Source of the DNA: Gadus chalcogrammus
Lineage: Eukaryota > Chordata > Actinopteri > Gadiformes > Gadidae
DNA length: 64,000 nt
Assembly: GCF_026213295.1 (NCBI RefSeq)
Contig: NC_079414.1
Coordinates: 886,130 to 950,129, forward strand
Reading direction: 5' to 3'
Part shown: positions 37,528 to 48,329 of the stretch, one piece after another
Layout: each line of letters opens with the position of its first letter
Numbering within the stretch: the first letter of the stretch is position 1
Made by a program: the position numbers and the translations under genes
The notes under the pieces: generated by a model
Seen by the model: only the letters and a program-made list of their open reading frames with translations
Database searches by the model: none
What the model was told of the DNA's origin: nothing

Positions 37528-38083
37528 GGGCCGTATTCACAAAGCATTTTATCTTACCGCTAGGAGTGCTCCTAACTCGCGCTAAAACATTTTACGTAGG
37601 AGTTTTTTCTTAAAAGTTATTCACAAAGCCGCTGAGACCTACTCTTACTAAAGATAAATCACAAAGAGTGAACTAAGAGTGACGCGCCGTTGCTATGGAT
37701 TACGTCAATTCTCGTGCACGAGTTTAGAAGCGGTCAGTTCGGTGATTGGTTGTTCAGACGAGCCCACTGAATCACCGAAAAAAAAGGAAATAGCCTAGGC
37801 TAGAAATGAATTCCTATTAAGTAGTTATAGTGCAGTTAGCAGAATACACGCATGATGACAATTTTGTGCAGACTACTATAATGACGTTGTAGCCTGCACA
37901 TTCAAGAGAGAGAGAAAGCAAACAATAAAAATACGTAAAATCTAAAAGAAAATAAATGTTACGAACTACCCAAGTGTTGACTGATTTGTGCCAAGGTGTT
38001 TACCTAAAATGTGTTTTCAAAGTGATCCCTAAATGCCTGTCCACTCGGTTCCACACGGCCAAATTCCTTGTAATGTTGATCGC

Positions 38084-38126
<43 letters not shown>

Positions 38127-39050
38127 GTCTGGCTGTGGAATGTTCCTCCGCTTGCAAAGGTTGTGTAGAATGGCACATACAGTGATTACTGTGCTTGCCC
38201 GTGAGTCGTATTTCGCCGTGGAGGACATGAAACCGACGTTTCATCTGCCCAATTCCTCTCTCCACACATTTCGTGTATGTTTGTGTGCTCGCAAAGAGCC
38301 AATACGATGTGTTTTACGCATAGGACTAAGCGTAATCTGCGTAATCACTTACATGTTACACTTTAACTGTGCTCCCGGTTGTGGATTAAGGTAGGGTGTC
38401 TAGAGCCACGTCTTGCATGGATAGTCACTGTTACCCAGCAAGTGACACCCAACTGGTACATCTCAAAAAGCTGCCTCAGACCGCTCACCATTAAAATGCG
38501 CGAATCATGGGTAGCTGAAGATCCAGGCCACTTTGCAACAACATCCAGTAGGCTATGTTAAAAGTAAAAGTTGCATCAAAAACAACCTGCGTGTTGATGG
38601 AATGCACTTTCTTCCTATTGACGAACACGTCCTCGTCTTTTGATGGCGCAATTATTTTTATTTTTTATAAGTTATATATATTTTTTTATAACTTATAATT
38701 TTTATAACATTTTATTTCGGGACTAATCGGATTATTCCTGTTAGTCGGGGATGTTATTGCATCGCGCATTAACTCCACAATAAGTTGAATACCCTAACAT
38801 TTCGTCTCGCAGGCATTTTAAGATTCTTTGTGAATAGGTCTTACTGAGTTAGGAGTCCTCTTGAGGACTTTTAAGCTCTCCTAGACTTAGGTGCTACTTT
38901 TAGTCCTAAAATACTTTGTGAATTGCTCTTAGTGAAAAAAGTTAGGAGTCCTAAATTTAAGAGTGACACGCCCATTATTTTTAGGAGTTACTCCTAAATT
39001 CGCCAGTTAGGACCTACTTTTAGCCCTAAGATCCTTTGTGAATACGGCCC
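37528..39050. mobile_element. PIF/Harbinger transposon, copy 3, with preserved empty site elsewhere
   Basis: The ends gggccgtattcac and gtgaatacggccc are flanked by CTG (37525-37527 and 39051-39053). The duplicated, uninterrupted target is at about 40783-40795 ('aaacacctggtggtcat'), so the 3-bp duplication is directly demonstrated. Size (1523 bp) and sequence are almost the same as copy 1. Confidence 0.94.
38004..38645 (-). pseudogene. HARBI1-like transposase remnant in Harbinger copy 3
   Basis: Parallels copy 1: 'VITVCAILHNLCKRR' followed by an expanded Asp tract of fifteen residues, encoded by (TCA)n at about 38083-38127, and the same 'FGRVEPSGQAFRDHF' C-terminus. A short deletion near 38198 removes part of the 'LTPERASTV' neighbourhood found in copy 1. 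It is not functional. Confidence 0.8.
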
Positions 39051-39147
39051 CTGGTGGTCATTTCAGCCAAAGACCTACTCAGCTAAAGACCTACTCAGGT
39101 GTTTTACATGTAATTTGTGCCTCGTTGAAAAAGGGCCTTCTTGCAGC

Positions 39148-39572
39148 AAGAGCAAGAGCAAGAGGCAGAGGCAGAGGAAGAGGAAGAGGAAGAGGTAGAG
39201 GTGAAGGTGAAGGTGGAGGTGGAGGTGGAGGTGGAGTAGGAGGAAGAGGAAGAGGTAGAGGAAGAGGAAGAGGTGGAGGTGAAGGTGAAGGTGAAGGTGG
39301 AGGTGGAGGTGAAGGTGGAGTAGGAGGAAGAGGAAGAGGTAGAGGAAGAGGAAGAGGTAGAGGAAGAGGGAGAGGTAGAGGAAGAGGGAGAGGGAGAGGA
39401 GCAGCACCAGCAAGGACAGTTGTATCTGATGAAATCAGAGCAACTGTCATCGACCATGTAATCAATCATGGTCTGTCCATGAGGGAAGCTGGTCTGAGGG
39501 TTCAGCCGAACTTGCCAAGATCAACGGTGGCATCAATCGTGAGGGTTTTCACACAAACTAACAGGTACTATA
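39148..39572 (+). pseudogene. Arg-Gly-rich helix-turn-helix transposase exon, copy A (start lost)
   Basis: A long (Arg-Gly) and (Glu-Gly) repeat encoded by 'agaggaagaggt'-type DNA is followed by 'TVVSDEIRATVIDHVI', 'GLSMREAGLRVQ' and 'STVASIVRVFTQTNR', a helix-turn-helix like that of IS630/Tc1-type transposases in fish. The frame meets a good donor, cag/gtacta, after 'TQTNR'. Compared with copy B about 55 bp are missing just upstream, including the ATG. The catalytic exon is absent. Confidence 0.7.
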
Positions 39573-40258
39573 CAGTATTTACTGTATTTAGAATTACAGT
39601 ACATTTACCACACTCAATTGTGACATCTTTTGTGGGAGGTAAACCGACATATGAACACTGTCAGCAGATACTTGGCTTGGATTGTCATACTGTAATATTA
39701 CAAACTTTATTACTGTAGTCCAAAGAAGTGTTTGTCTGTGTTTTTTCTCTTTTTTTCAATGCAACACTACAGGAAATCTATGCCAAACTGGAGGACACAG
39801 CAACATTTTATATATGCAATTGGCAATGCTTCAAGATGTTAGTGTTTTTTAGGTCATAGTGTTCTGAGAGGAAACATGTGTTAAGTTATGGCAGCATTGT
39901 TTGTGGTGTGGTTGTTGTAGTGCATTTTGCACCAAAGGTTAACAGATATGCAGAGGTGTGTGTCTCTAAAGCCCACTGTGTTAAGTGATAGGGAAAAGTG
40001 ACCATAGTATGGGTACATGACCGAAAACGATAGGAAAAAACTGTAAATACATTGCACTTTCAATTTTACTTACTAAAAAGCCTTTTTAACTTTCAATTTA
40101 ATTTTCTATTTTTACCAGAAAGATACATGATCTGATACCAGAGAGAAAGGATAAGGGTTACTAGAATCCGGGTTGGAGTCCCAGAGAAAGTACCAAGTTC
40201 CTTTAGGTCAGGTTGGAGTCCCGACGCGGTTACCAGAGAGACTGTTGATCTGATCTTA

Positions 40259-41818
40259 CAGTTTTTTCCTATCGTTTTAGGCAATTTACCTAAACCATGT
40301 TCACATTCCCTAAACACTTCACACAGTGAGCATACCAGTAGACCATGTGAACCAAACCGTGGTTACTTGCCCCTATGCTAAGATACAAATGCTGGCAATG
40401 ACGCCTTCTTCCAAATTTCATGGATACCTGCCCCAGTCAATGTTCACTACCGGCAAAACGCTGTGGAACTACAGCATATTTTACCAATGTTTAGATACTC
40501 TGTTCAAAACAGTGAACTTTCTGTTCAAAACCTAACAGTAATTTAGATCACTGTAGATGGAAAGATGCTGCATTTGGACAGACACATGAAGTTACATGTT
40601 TGAATAAGAAAAAATATTTAGTTTATAGTTTATTTATTTTATTTTACAGTAATTTAGATTTTTTTCCCCCTGTGCACCATAGTTCTTGGTGAATTGGCAT
40701 GGAATTACTTTTTTTACGTAAAAGCAACACTACATACAATGATCTGTACAAAACACAGAGGATAAGTTTTGCAATGCAAAACACCTGGTGGTCATTTCAG
40801 CTAAAGACCTACTCAGCTAAAGACCTACTCAGGTGTTTTACATGTAATTTGTGCCTCGTTGAAAAAGGGCCATCTTTGGCATTTGCTTTGGACTTCTTTA
40901 CGTAGTTGGTATAGGAAAATGGATGCAGCAAGAGCAAGAGCAAGAGCAAGAGGCAGAGGCAGAGGCAGAGGCAGAGGCAGAGGCAGAGGCAGAGGAAGAG
41001 GAAGAGGTAGAGGTAGAGGAAGAGGAAGAGGAAGAGGTGGAGGTGAAGGTGAAGGTGAAGGTGAAGGTGGAGGTGGAGGTGGAGGTGAAGGTGGAGTAGG
41101 AGGAAGAGGAAGAGGTAGAGGAAGAGGAAGAGGTAGAGGAAGAGGGAGAGGTAGAGGAAGAGGGAGAGGGAGAGGGAGAGGAGCAGCAGCAGCAAGGACA
41201 GTTGTATCTGATGAAATCAGAGCAACTGTCATGTAATCAATCATGGTCTGTCCATGAGGGAAGCTGGTCTGAGGGTTCAGCCGAACTTGCCAAGATCAAC
41301 GGTGGCATCAATCGTGAGGGTTTTCACACAAACTAACAGGTACTATACAGTATTTACTGTATTTAGAATTACAGTACATTTACCACACTCAATTGTGACA
41401 TCTTTTGTGGGAGGTAAACCGACATATGAACACTGTCAGCAGATACTTGGCTTGGATTGTCATACTGTAATATTACAAACTTTATTACTGTAGTCCAAAG
41501 AAGTGTTTGTCTGTGTTTTTTCTCTTTTTTTCAATGCAACACTACAGGAAATCTATGCCAAACTGGAGGACACAGCAACATTTTATATATGCAATTGGCA
41601 ATGCTTCAAGATGTTAGTGTTTTTTAGGTCATAATGTTCTGAGAGGAAACATGTGTTAAGTTATGGCAGCATTGTTTGTGGTGTGGTTGTTGTATTGCAT
41701 TTTGCACCAAAGGTTAACAGATATGCAGAGGTGTGTGTCTCTAAAGCCCACTGTGTTAAGTGATAGGGAAAAGTGACCATAGTATGGGTACATGACCGAA
41801 AACGATAGGAAAAAACTG
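40259..41818 (+). mobile_element. Tc1/mariner-like element, copy B
   Basis: Same ends and TA flanks as copy A (TA at 40257-40258 and 41819-41820). 1560 bp, without the Harbinger. It preserves the empty Harbinger target at about 40783-40795. Confidence 0.87.
40919..41236 (+). pseudogene. Arg-Gly-rich helix-turn-helix exon, copy B (frameshifted in the HTH)
   Basis: The start ATG 40919 ('MDAARARARARGRGR') is retained here. After the Arg-Gly tract and 'ARTVVSDEIRATV' a 7-bp deletion relative to copy A (around 41231) brings in a stop. The HTH continues out of frame at 41254 ('MREAGLRVQPNLPRS'). The two copies thus carry different lesions. Minus-strand Pro-Leu and Leu-His frames over the same DNA are shadows. 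Confidence 0.72.
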
Positions 41819-41989
41819 TAAATACATTGCACTTTCTATTTTACTCATTTCTTTGCATATGTTTTCTTTTACTTATCTATTATTTTATTTTATTGTATGA
41901 CAATGTTTATATGTGAAGCACTTTGAGTCTGCGTTGTGTATGAAAAGTGCTATATAAATAAAGTTGCCTTGCCTTGCCTTTAATACTTC

Positions 41990-42780
41990 CTCTATCTGTT
42001 TAACTCGTCACTTTATTTGTTTCCAACCATTTTTTTTTTTTTAAATGATGTGCACTTTACGTTACTTTGTTTACTCCATTCAGACTTTTGAACTCTGTTC
42101 AAATCGTTTCACTCGATTTAAGCCATTTAACTTTTCTTTAGTGAGATGTTTTCAGGAATTGAGTAAAGTACTTCCAAATATTTGGGGAAGTTGCCATGGC
42201 GCCGACGCGTGTTGCGTTGTTTTTAGTAATTTAAGTAATTTAAGTGTGTTTTTGTAAACTTTTAACTCTTATAAACTATTTATTTGTGTAGATCTATATA
42301 TATATATATATTATATGGATAGGGAGAAACTGCTTTCACTCCAAACAATGGGACGTAACGGCTTTTTCCGTCGGTAGTTTTTGTTTTGTTTTGTCTTGTT
42401 TTTGTTTTATTTATTTCTTATTGCTTATGTTTATTTATTTATTTATTTATTTATTTTTTTCCACAATGTCTTGTTTTTTTAAAAATGTATGATGACTATA
42501 TGCTCTGTAAGGTGACCTTGGGTGTTTTGAAAGGCGCCTCTAAATTAAATGTATTATTATTATTATTAGTGTCACCGCCGTTTGTCTGGCGCTGGAACAG
42601 CAGATGATACGAAGGATGGACGGAGAGTCGGTCAACCTATTGGAACCCAATACGGGGATGGCAATTTATACCCTTTATGGGGATCCGCAATTTAAATACA
42701 AGGATAGATCGTAATAATATAATCAGCAGAAATCTATATCTATATATATATATAGTGATATATATCAAATTGTGTGAGTG
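41990..42780. other. gap with poly-T/poly-A and a LINE 3' tail
   Basis: Holds a resemblance to the 'gtttaactcg...aagccatttaac' repeat near 42000-42130, AT dinucleotides at 42297-42312, and a LINE 3' tail at 42490-42567. No gene. Confidence 0.45.
42490..42567 (+). repeat. LINE 3' tail fragment with (TTA)n
   Basis: 'gatgactatatgctctgtaa', 'ggtgaccttgggtg', 'tgaaaggcgcctctaa' and a (ATT)n tail. Same family as 43480-43575 and, reversed, 29303-29365. Confidence 0.75.
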
Positions 42781-43250
42781 TTTAAATATGGTCGCTAGTG
42801 TTTACATGTGGTCGATAGTGTTTAAATATGGTCGATAGTGTTTAAATGTGGTCGATAGTGTTTAAATATGGGCGATAGGGTTTAAATGTGGTCGATAGGG
42901 TTTAAATGTGGTCGATAGGGTTTAAATGTGGTCGATAGGGTTTGAATGTGGTCGATAGGGTTTAAATGTGGTCGATAGTGTTTAAATGTGGTCGATAGTG
43001 TTTAAATGTGGTCGATAGTGTTTGAATGTGGGCGATAGGGTTTAAATGTGGTCGATAGTGTTTGAATGTGGTCGATAGTGTTTAAATGTGGTCGATAGTG
43101 TTTAAATATGGTTGATAGTGTTTAAATATGGTCGATAGTGTTTAAATGTGGTCGATAGTGTTTGAATGTGGTCGATAGTGTTTAAATATGGTCGATAGGG
43201 TTTAAATGTGGTCGATAGGGTTTATATGTGGTCGATAGGGTTTATATGTT
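42781..43250 (+). repeat. 20-bp minisatellite, 23.5 units in perfect register
   Basis: The unit is tttaaatgtggtcgatagtg. All units are exactly 20 bp; variation is by substitution only, concentrated at a few positions (tgtg or tatg; agtg or aggg; taaa, tgaa or tata). There are no spacers, so it is not a CRISPR array. Variants cluster in runs, as expected from unequal exchange. Confidence 0.97.
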
Positions 43251-43479
43251 ATTTTCCCTCACTCTCCACCTCATCCCTAACTCTCCACCTCAAGCTGGTG
43301 TGTAGTGAGCATTCTGGCGCCAATTGGCTGCCGTGCATCACCCAACTGGGTGCTACATATTGGTGGTGGTTAGTGAGGTCCCCCCTTCACTTTAGGCGTC
43401 TTTGAGTGTTATTAATTATTATTATTCTTCATGTTTAACCTCTGTTTTCCTTTTATTCCTAGTCTGTTTTACATAGTTT

Positions 43480-43575
43480 TGAATGATGACTATATGCTCT
43501 GTAAGGTGACCTTGGGTGTCTTGAAAGGCGCCTCTAAATTAAATTAAATGTATTATTATTATTATTATTATTATA
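43480..43575 (+). repeat. LINE 3' tail fragment with (ATT)n
   Basis: Nearly identical to 42490-42567, ending in a longer (TTA)n run. The two copies bracket the minisatellite. Confidence 0.75.
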
Positions 43576-43603
43576 TTTTACTAGGTGAGGGGTAAAAATA
43601 AGG

Positions 43604-45545
43604 TTAAATCTCACTTTGGGATGTTTTCTAACATAAATATGAGTTCCCCTAGCCTGCCTATGGTCCCCCAGTGGCTAAAACTTGCGTTTGGTGTAAAACT
43701 AGCACTAGCTGTTCTGCTCGCCTTCGAAAAAACGGAGGCTCAAGCGCGCTGATTTGGAATGTCTGTGCTCATGACGTCATCAGGAATCTCAGCTCCTCCC
43801 CTTACTCTGCCTGGCCCGCCCAGAGACGTTGGCCCGCCAATGAGACTCGACCGTGCGAGCGCCACATGTGTGTGTGTGAATACACACACTGTAACGCAAG
43901 TGTTTCTTGTCGGTTCTTTGACGTGTCTTGTATTTCCACAACGAGACTGTCGTCGTGGGGGTTATCTGAGCCATGGTTGAGAAGGAATTGGGGGAAAGGA
44001 ACTTTGGTTTGACTCGCTGAAGTACATGAACTGCGACATGCCGCCGGTTGCCGCGAGGCACCATCGCCCGGCAGCGGGCAGCCGGCAGCAGGCAGCGTGC
44101 GGTTCAGTCGACTTCAGGTTGATGTGAAAGTGGAAGAACCAGAGTCGTCGCAGAACCCGACAAAGTCGTTTGTGATTCATAATATCGTCAGGAGGCGCAC
44201 CCAATATGTTATATGATATAGATATCTATGTATTATATGATATTATTTAGATATAGAGCTCCAGGACTGTAACGCAAGTGTTGTACACTTCCTTGTTATT
44301 TGGATAACCGTTCTGCTGTTGGTGTGATGGCGCATAACACGTCGGACTCTCGTCTCTGGTATTTCTACAACAAGACTCGTATTGGGGGTTATCTCAGCCA
44401 AGGTTGAGAATGAATTGGGGGGAAGGAACTTTGGCTTTGACTCCCTCAAGACCATGAACCACGACAAGGAGGAGAAAGGGATCTTTGCCGGGCAGCGCTT
44501 ATGCACCTCCGCCTCCGGCGGTGGTCCCTCAGCGGGGCTCAAGCGGGAGACATTCGCCGCCAACAATCCCTTTCTCCTCCATGTCGTGGTTCATGTTCTT
44601 GAGGGAGTCAAAGCCAAAGTTCCTTCCCCCCAATTCATTCATTCGTGTTGTGCGCCATCACACCAACAGCAGAACGGTTATCCAAATAACAAGGAAGTGT
44701 ACAACACTTGCGTTACAGTCCTGGAGCTCTATATCTAAATAATATCATATAATACATAGATATCTATATCATATAACATATTGTGTGCGCCTCCAGACAA
44801 TATTATGAATCACAAACAACTTTGTCGGGTTCTGCAACGTCTCTGGTTCTTCCACTTTCACATCAACCTGAAGTCGACTGAACCGCGCGCTGCCGGCTGC
44901 CCGCTGCCGGGCGATGGTGCCTCGCGGCAACCGGCGGCATGTCGCAGTTCATGTACTTCATGTACTTCAGCGAGTCAAACCAAAATTCCTTTCCCCCAAT
45001 TCCTTCTCAACCATGGCTCAGATAACCCCCACGACAGTCTCGTTGTGGAAATACAAGACACGTCAAAGAACCGACAAGAAACACTTGCGTTACAGTGTGT
45101 GTATTCACATTGATGTGGATGTTGAAGAACCAGGAACGTCGGAGAACCCAACGCGGTCGTTTGAGATTCATAATATCGGCTCACACAGCTTTTGGCCGTG
45201 ATAATATATATTATATGATATAGATATCTGTGTAGGCTATATGATAATATTTAGATATAGAGCTCCAGGACTCCCGTGTGTTCTAGAATATTTACAGAAC
45301 ACGGCTAAAGGGTGTGCGCCTCGCCATTGCGATACATCCACTGTAAACAGAGCGCATGGTGGCTGCAAGCTGCTCAGGGCCACACCCCCACCCTCCTCCT
45401 TGACACGCCCACCGAAACAGCGCATTTGGGGGAAGCTCAATGGGGGAAGCCCACGGCTGAATTTAGGGAACGTCTTTGAATACTGTGTTAGTTGCCCACT
45501 AATACCTATATTAAAGAATACATAAAATAGCATGTCATGGGACCT
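43604..45545. mobile_element. TTAA-flanked snapback element, copy 2, with a 1.2-kb palindrome
   Basis: The right end catgtcatgggacct abuts TTAA (45546-45549). The left ~20 bp of the element are lost; it begins at 'atctcactttggg'. The interior is a long imperfect palindrome, about 43878-45110, centred near 44500: the outer words 'acactgtaacgcaagtg' and 'cacttgcgttacagtgt' pair, as do 'gaggcaccatcgcccggc' and 'gccgggcgatggtgcctc'. Frames on both strands are shadows of this structure. Confidence 0.8.
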
Positions 45546-45569
45546 TTAACGAAGGTTAACGGTACATTT

Positions 45570-46198
45570 TTGACCGCTAATCTTCGTTCAAACATTTAAC
45601 AAATCAGCACACTTATTTCAATTAAATCGAAACATAATTTTGATATCATTTATTCTTTTTCAGAATCAGTTAAATATATTTCGTATATTTTCAGAATGTC
45701 TTCCATTGAAACTAGAGCGTGATGAAGTCACACGCTACCTTGGGCTAGAGCAAGTCACGTGATGGCCACAAGTGTGGAGTCCAACAGTAAAGGCCTCATC
45801 ATCTTGTGAGATTATTTTGATGAACTAGATTATTTTATTGATGGATTATTTGACACGGACAGATACAGTGTACATAGAAAAACAGAGCACAGCTATCCAA
45901 AGCAAGTATCATGGTTATAGCGGATGCTAATTTGCAACACCAATCCCTAGGTGTGAAGGAATAAGATCAATAATATACTTTTCACAGTTACTTCCACGCG
46001 CGCACGCACGCACGCAATAAACCTTTTCTGATTCTGATTTCTGATTCTGATTTAGACCTTTCAATTACCTTCACTTGATTTAAGCCATTTAACATTTCTT
46101 TATCGCTTAAACTATGTGGCTTTACTAAAACATATTTTCAACCTTACTTTGCACTACAGCACTCACTGCAATTTCTGCAGGAAATGCATTTTCTAGTT
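45570..46198 (-). repeat. copy of the 'aactagaaaatgcatttcc' repeat
   Basis: Ends at 'ggaaatgcattttctagtt' (46180-46198) and contains 'aagccatttaac' and 'ccttactttgcactacagc', matching the reverse complement of 2404-2700. A 'gcgcacgcacgcacgca' run is at 46000-46016. Confidence 0.6.
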
Positions 46199-46333
46199 AT
46201 TATTAAGAATAAAACAAAGTATCGGACTGATATCGGTATCGGCAGATAGCCAAAGCTGCAGTATCGTAGCAGTATCGGAATTGTAAAAGTGCATTCAAGA
46301 CTAGTGCATTCATTGTGTCTACGCTTGAGATAA

Positions 46334-47990
46334 ATATTTATAGTTTTCTTTTATCACAGATACATATATTGTTAGATGTTATTTTCTTTACCTTGACATG
46401 TTTCGACGGATATACTTCCGTCTTCGTCAGTAGGTCTATGGCAAGCCGATTTGACATAAATTCGCTAGACTGGATATATATGTTGCAGATATCCACTTTG
46501 TGAATTACGGATATCTGCAACTGAATTGTAGATATCTGTAATTCCAGTTTGAAATATCTACAATTTGATTCTGACTAGTCATAATTCCAGTTCAAGATAT
46601 CTTTAATTCACCTCAATTCAAGATATCTACATGTCCCTTTTCAGATATCTTAAATTAAGTTTTGACTAGGCGAAATGAAGTTGCAGATATCTCTAACTGG
46701 AGTTACGACTAGACAAAATGACGTGGTAGATATCTCTAACTGGAGTTACGACCAGTCAAAATGACGTTGTAGATATCTATTATCAAGTTATAGATATCTT
46801 GAAAGGAACTTTGATTAGAGGTATCTATCTGTAACTTTCATTCCGCCTAGTCAAAATCTAATTACAGATATCTTGAATTTGAGTTTTGACTAGTGTTGGC
46901 TCGTTCGTTCGCGAACCGGTTCGAATGAACAAATCTTTAGGATGAACGAACCGAACCGGTTCGTCTCTCTCGCTCGTTCGGTCGTCTCGTTCACCATTCG
47001 ATTCACCGGAAACTCGACTGAACGAAGAAACGAGTTTCCGGTAGCACTAACTCCACTGAGTCTGACTGACTCAGCTGAGAATTGTGCAATGGCGTGCATT
47101 CCATGATGCGATTCACCGTTACCAGAAACTAGGCTGAATCGCGAACGACTCCTCCACGTTCAGTCGAGTTTCCGGTGGATCGATTCACCGGAAACTCGAC
47201 TGAACTGGCAAAATGACGTTTCAGATATCTGTAATGACAAATTATAGGACCGCCTCCCGCTTTAGGCGGGAGCGGAGCAAGACGTTGTCGTTCAAACCAT
47301 CATTCACACCATTGTGAGGGCTCGTTCAATTTCATGGCGTTTTCTGATGGTTTTTTCAATTACAGCCAACGCCATGACTGCTCCTTTTCATAGAAATAAG
47401 GAAATTAACCAACTTCTTCTTTGATTATGGCGGCATGGGGAAATTACGTATTTCTGGATATCTAAAACGTCACGCCCAATAATTCGCACTCAAATGACGT
47501 TTGAGATATCTTGAACTTTCATTCTGCCTAGTCAAAATTACAGATATCTGCAATTGTAATTTAAGATGTGTGACGAGTTGAATGTATTTTTCCGTGACGT
47601 CATTGCAGATATCTGTATTTCAGTTTCGCCTAGTCAAAACTGAATTACAGATATCTCTATCTGTCGTTTCGACTAGTCACAATTACGTTACAGATATCTT
47701 GAATCAAAATTTCAACTATTCAAAATGTAATTACGACTAGTCAGAAAGAAGTTGTTGATATCTACAATGTTAATTCCGGATAGTCAAACTTAGTTTATAA
47801 ATGACAATTCGGCTTGCCATAGTAGGTCACACGGGTGTATTTGTGTGACGCGTTCTTATCAGCTGATGTTAACGGAGAGTGATCCACCTGTCAGTGGATC
47901 TCATCGAAAGTATATCCGTCGAAACATGTCAAGGTAAAGAAAATAACATAAAGGCCTCCAATATATGTGTCTGTGATAAAAGAAAACTAT
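46334..47990. mobile_element. long-inverted-end element filled with GATATC motifs
   Basis: The ends are inverted over about 120 bp: 'ttaccttgacatgtttcgac' near 46390 against its inverse 'gtcgaaacatgtcaaggtaa' near 47920, and 'tctatggcaagcc' near 46434 against 'ggcttgccata' near 47812. Between them 'agatatct' or close forms occur dozens of times, alternating with 'gactagtcaaaat' and 'aattac' words. A separate insert with 'gaaccggttcg' and 'ttcaccggaaactcgactga' repeats occupies about 46890-47215. No gene. Confidence 0.72.
46890..47215. repeat. insert with 'ttcaccggaaactcgactga' repeats
   Basis: 'gttcgcgaaccggttcgaa' at the left and repeated 'cgattcaccggaaactcgac' at 47000 and 47180 set this apart from the GATATC array. 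It resembles hAT-type MITE ends but no target duplication is proven. Confidence 0.45.
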
Positions 47991-48185
47991 AAATAAATAA
48001 CAATAAAGACTATCACGAATCAGAGACTGAAACGGTAGTGCAACCTCTAGTTTACCAAGTTTACAATGTCTGCACCACAATGCTACAGCAGGCCATTGAC
48101 CATTACTCCTTCAACAATCAAAAGGTCGACGCTATTTAAATAGATTAACTACCATGACTAAATGCAGGCTGCTGTTGCAGGCTGA

Positions 48186-48312
48186 TGATGGGATATTTAA
48201 CAATTATTCATCTCAGGCTCCGTGAATAGTGGGGAATAGCCCTCTCGACCTTCGCCTCGGGGGCTATTCACTCTGCCTTCGGCGAGTATGGTAATTGTTA
48301 AATATCCCATCA
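48186..48312. mobile_element. 127-bp MITE
   Basis: The ends tgatgggatatttaacaatt and aattgttaaatatcccatca are exact inverses over at least 20 bases. The interior is a GC-richer stem ('ctttcgcctcggggg'-like). Superfamily unknown. Confidence 0.8.
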
Positions 48313-48329
48313 TAGAACCCACACAGGTG

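Larger units (their letters stand above)
36994..40043 (+). mobile_element. Tc1/mariner-like element, copy A (hosts Harbinger copy 3)
   Basis: The ends cagttttttcctatcg and cgataggaaaaaactg are inverses flanked by TA (36992-36993 and 40044-40045), the Tc1/mariner signature. Without the Harbinger and its duplication it is about 1.5 kb. It encodes only the N-terminal helix-turn-helix exon; the DDE catalytic part is deleted. It shares its immediate left flank ('agagagactgttgatctg') with copy B, which shows that the two arose by tandem duplication, not separate insertions. Confidence 0.85.
40060..41840 (+). repeat. second unit of the L2 3'-UTR tandem duplication
   Basis: Repeats 36757-40060 apart from the Harbinger insertion and small indels. 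Both units contain one Tc1-like element in the same orientation with shared flanks. Words such as 'ttctgttcaaaacctaac' and 'ttccccctgtgcaccatag' match base for base. Confidence 0.85.
32660..41985 (+). mobile_element. L2-clade LINE with duplicated, transposon-filled 3' UTR
   Basis: ORF1 (SGNH esterase type) and ORF2 (endonuclease plus reverse transcriptase) are followed by a long 3' region ending 'gtgctatataaataaagttg' and a short 'ccttg' tail at 41950-41985, typical of vertebrate L2. The 3' UTR is split and tandemly duplicated: words such as 'tgcctttttaactttc' occur at 36770 and 40081. Each duplicate holds a Tc1-like element. The 5' end is set by the first L2-like sequence upstream of ORF1 and is approximate. 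Frameshifts and an endonuclease deletion make it inactive. Confidence 0.82.

Noticed and set aside
39075..39469. Minus-strand Leu-His, Pro-Leu and Ser-Thr-rich frames, also at 40809-41244
   Set aside because: Antisense readings of the purine-rich tract that encodes the Arg-Gly arm on the plus strand.
42781..43250. Possible CRISPR-like array
   Set aside because: The 20-bp units are contiguous with no unique spacers, and the setting is a vertebrate genome.
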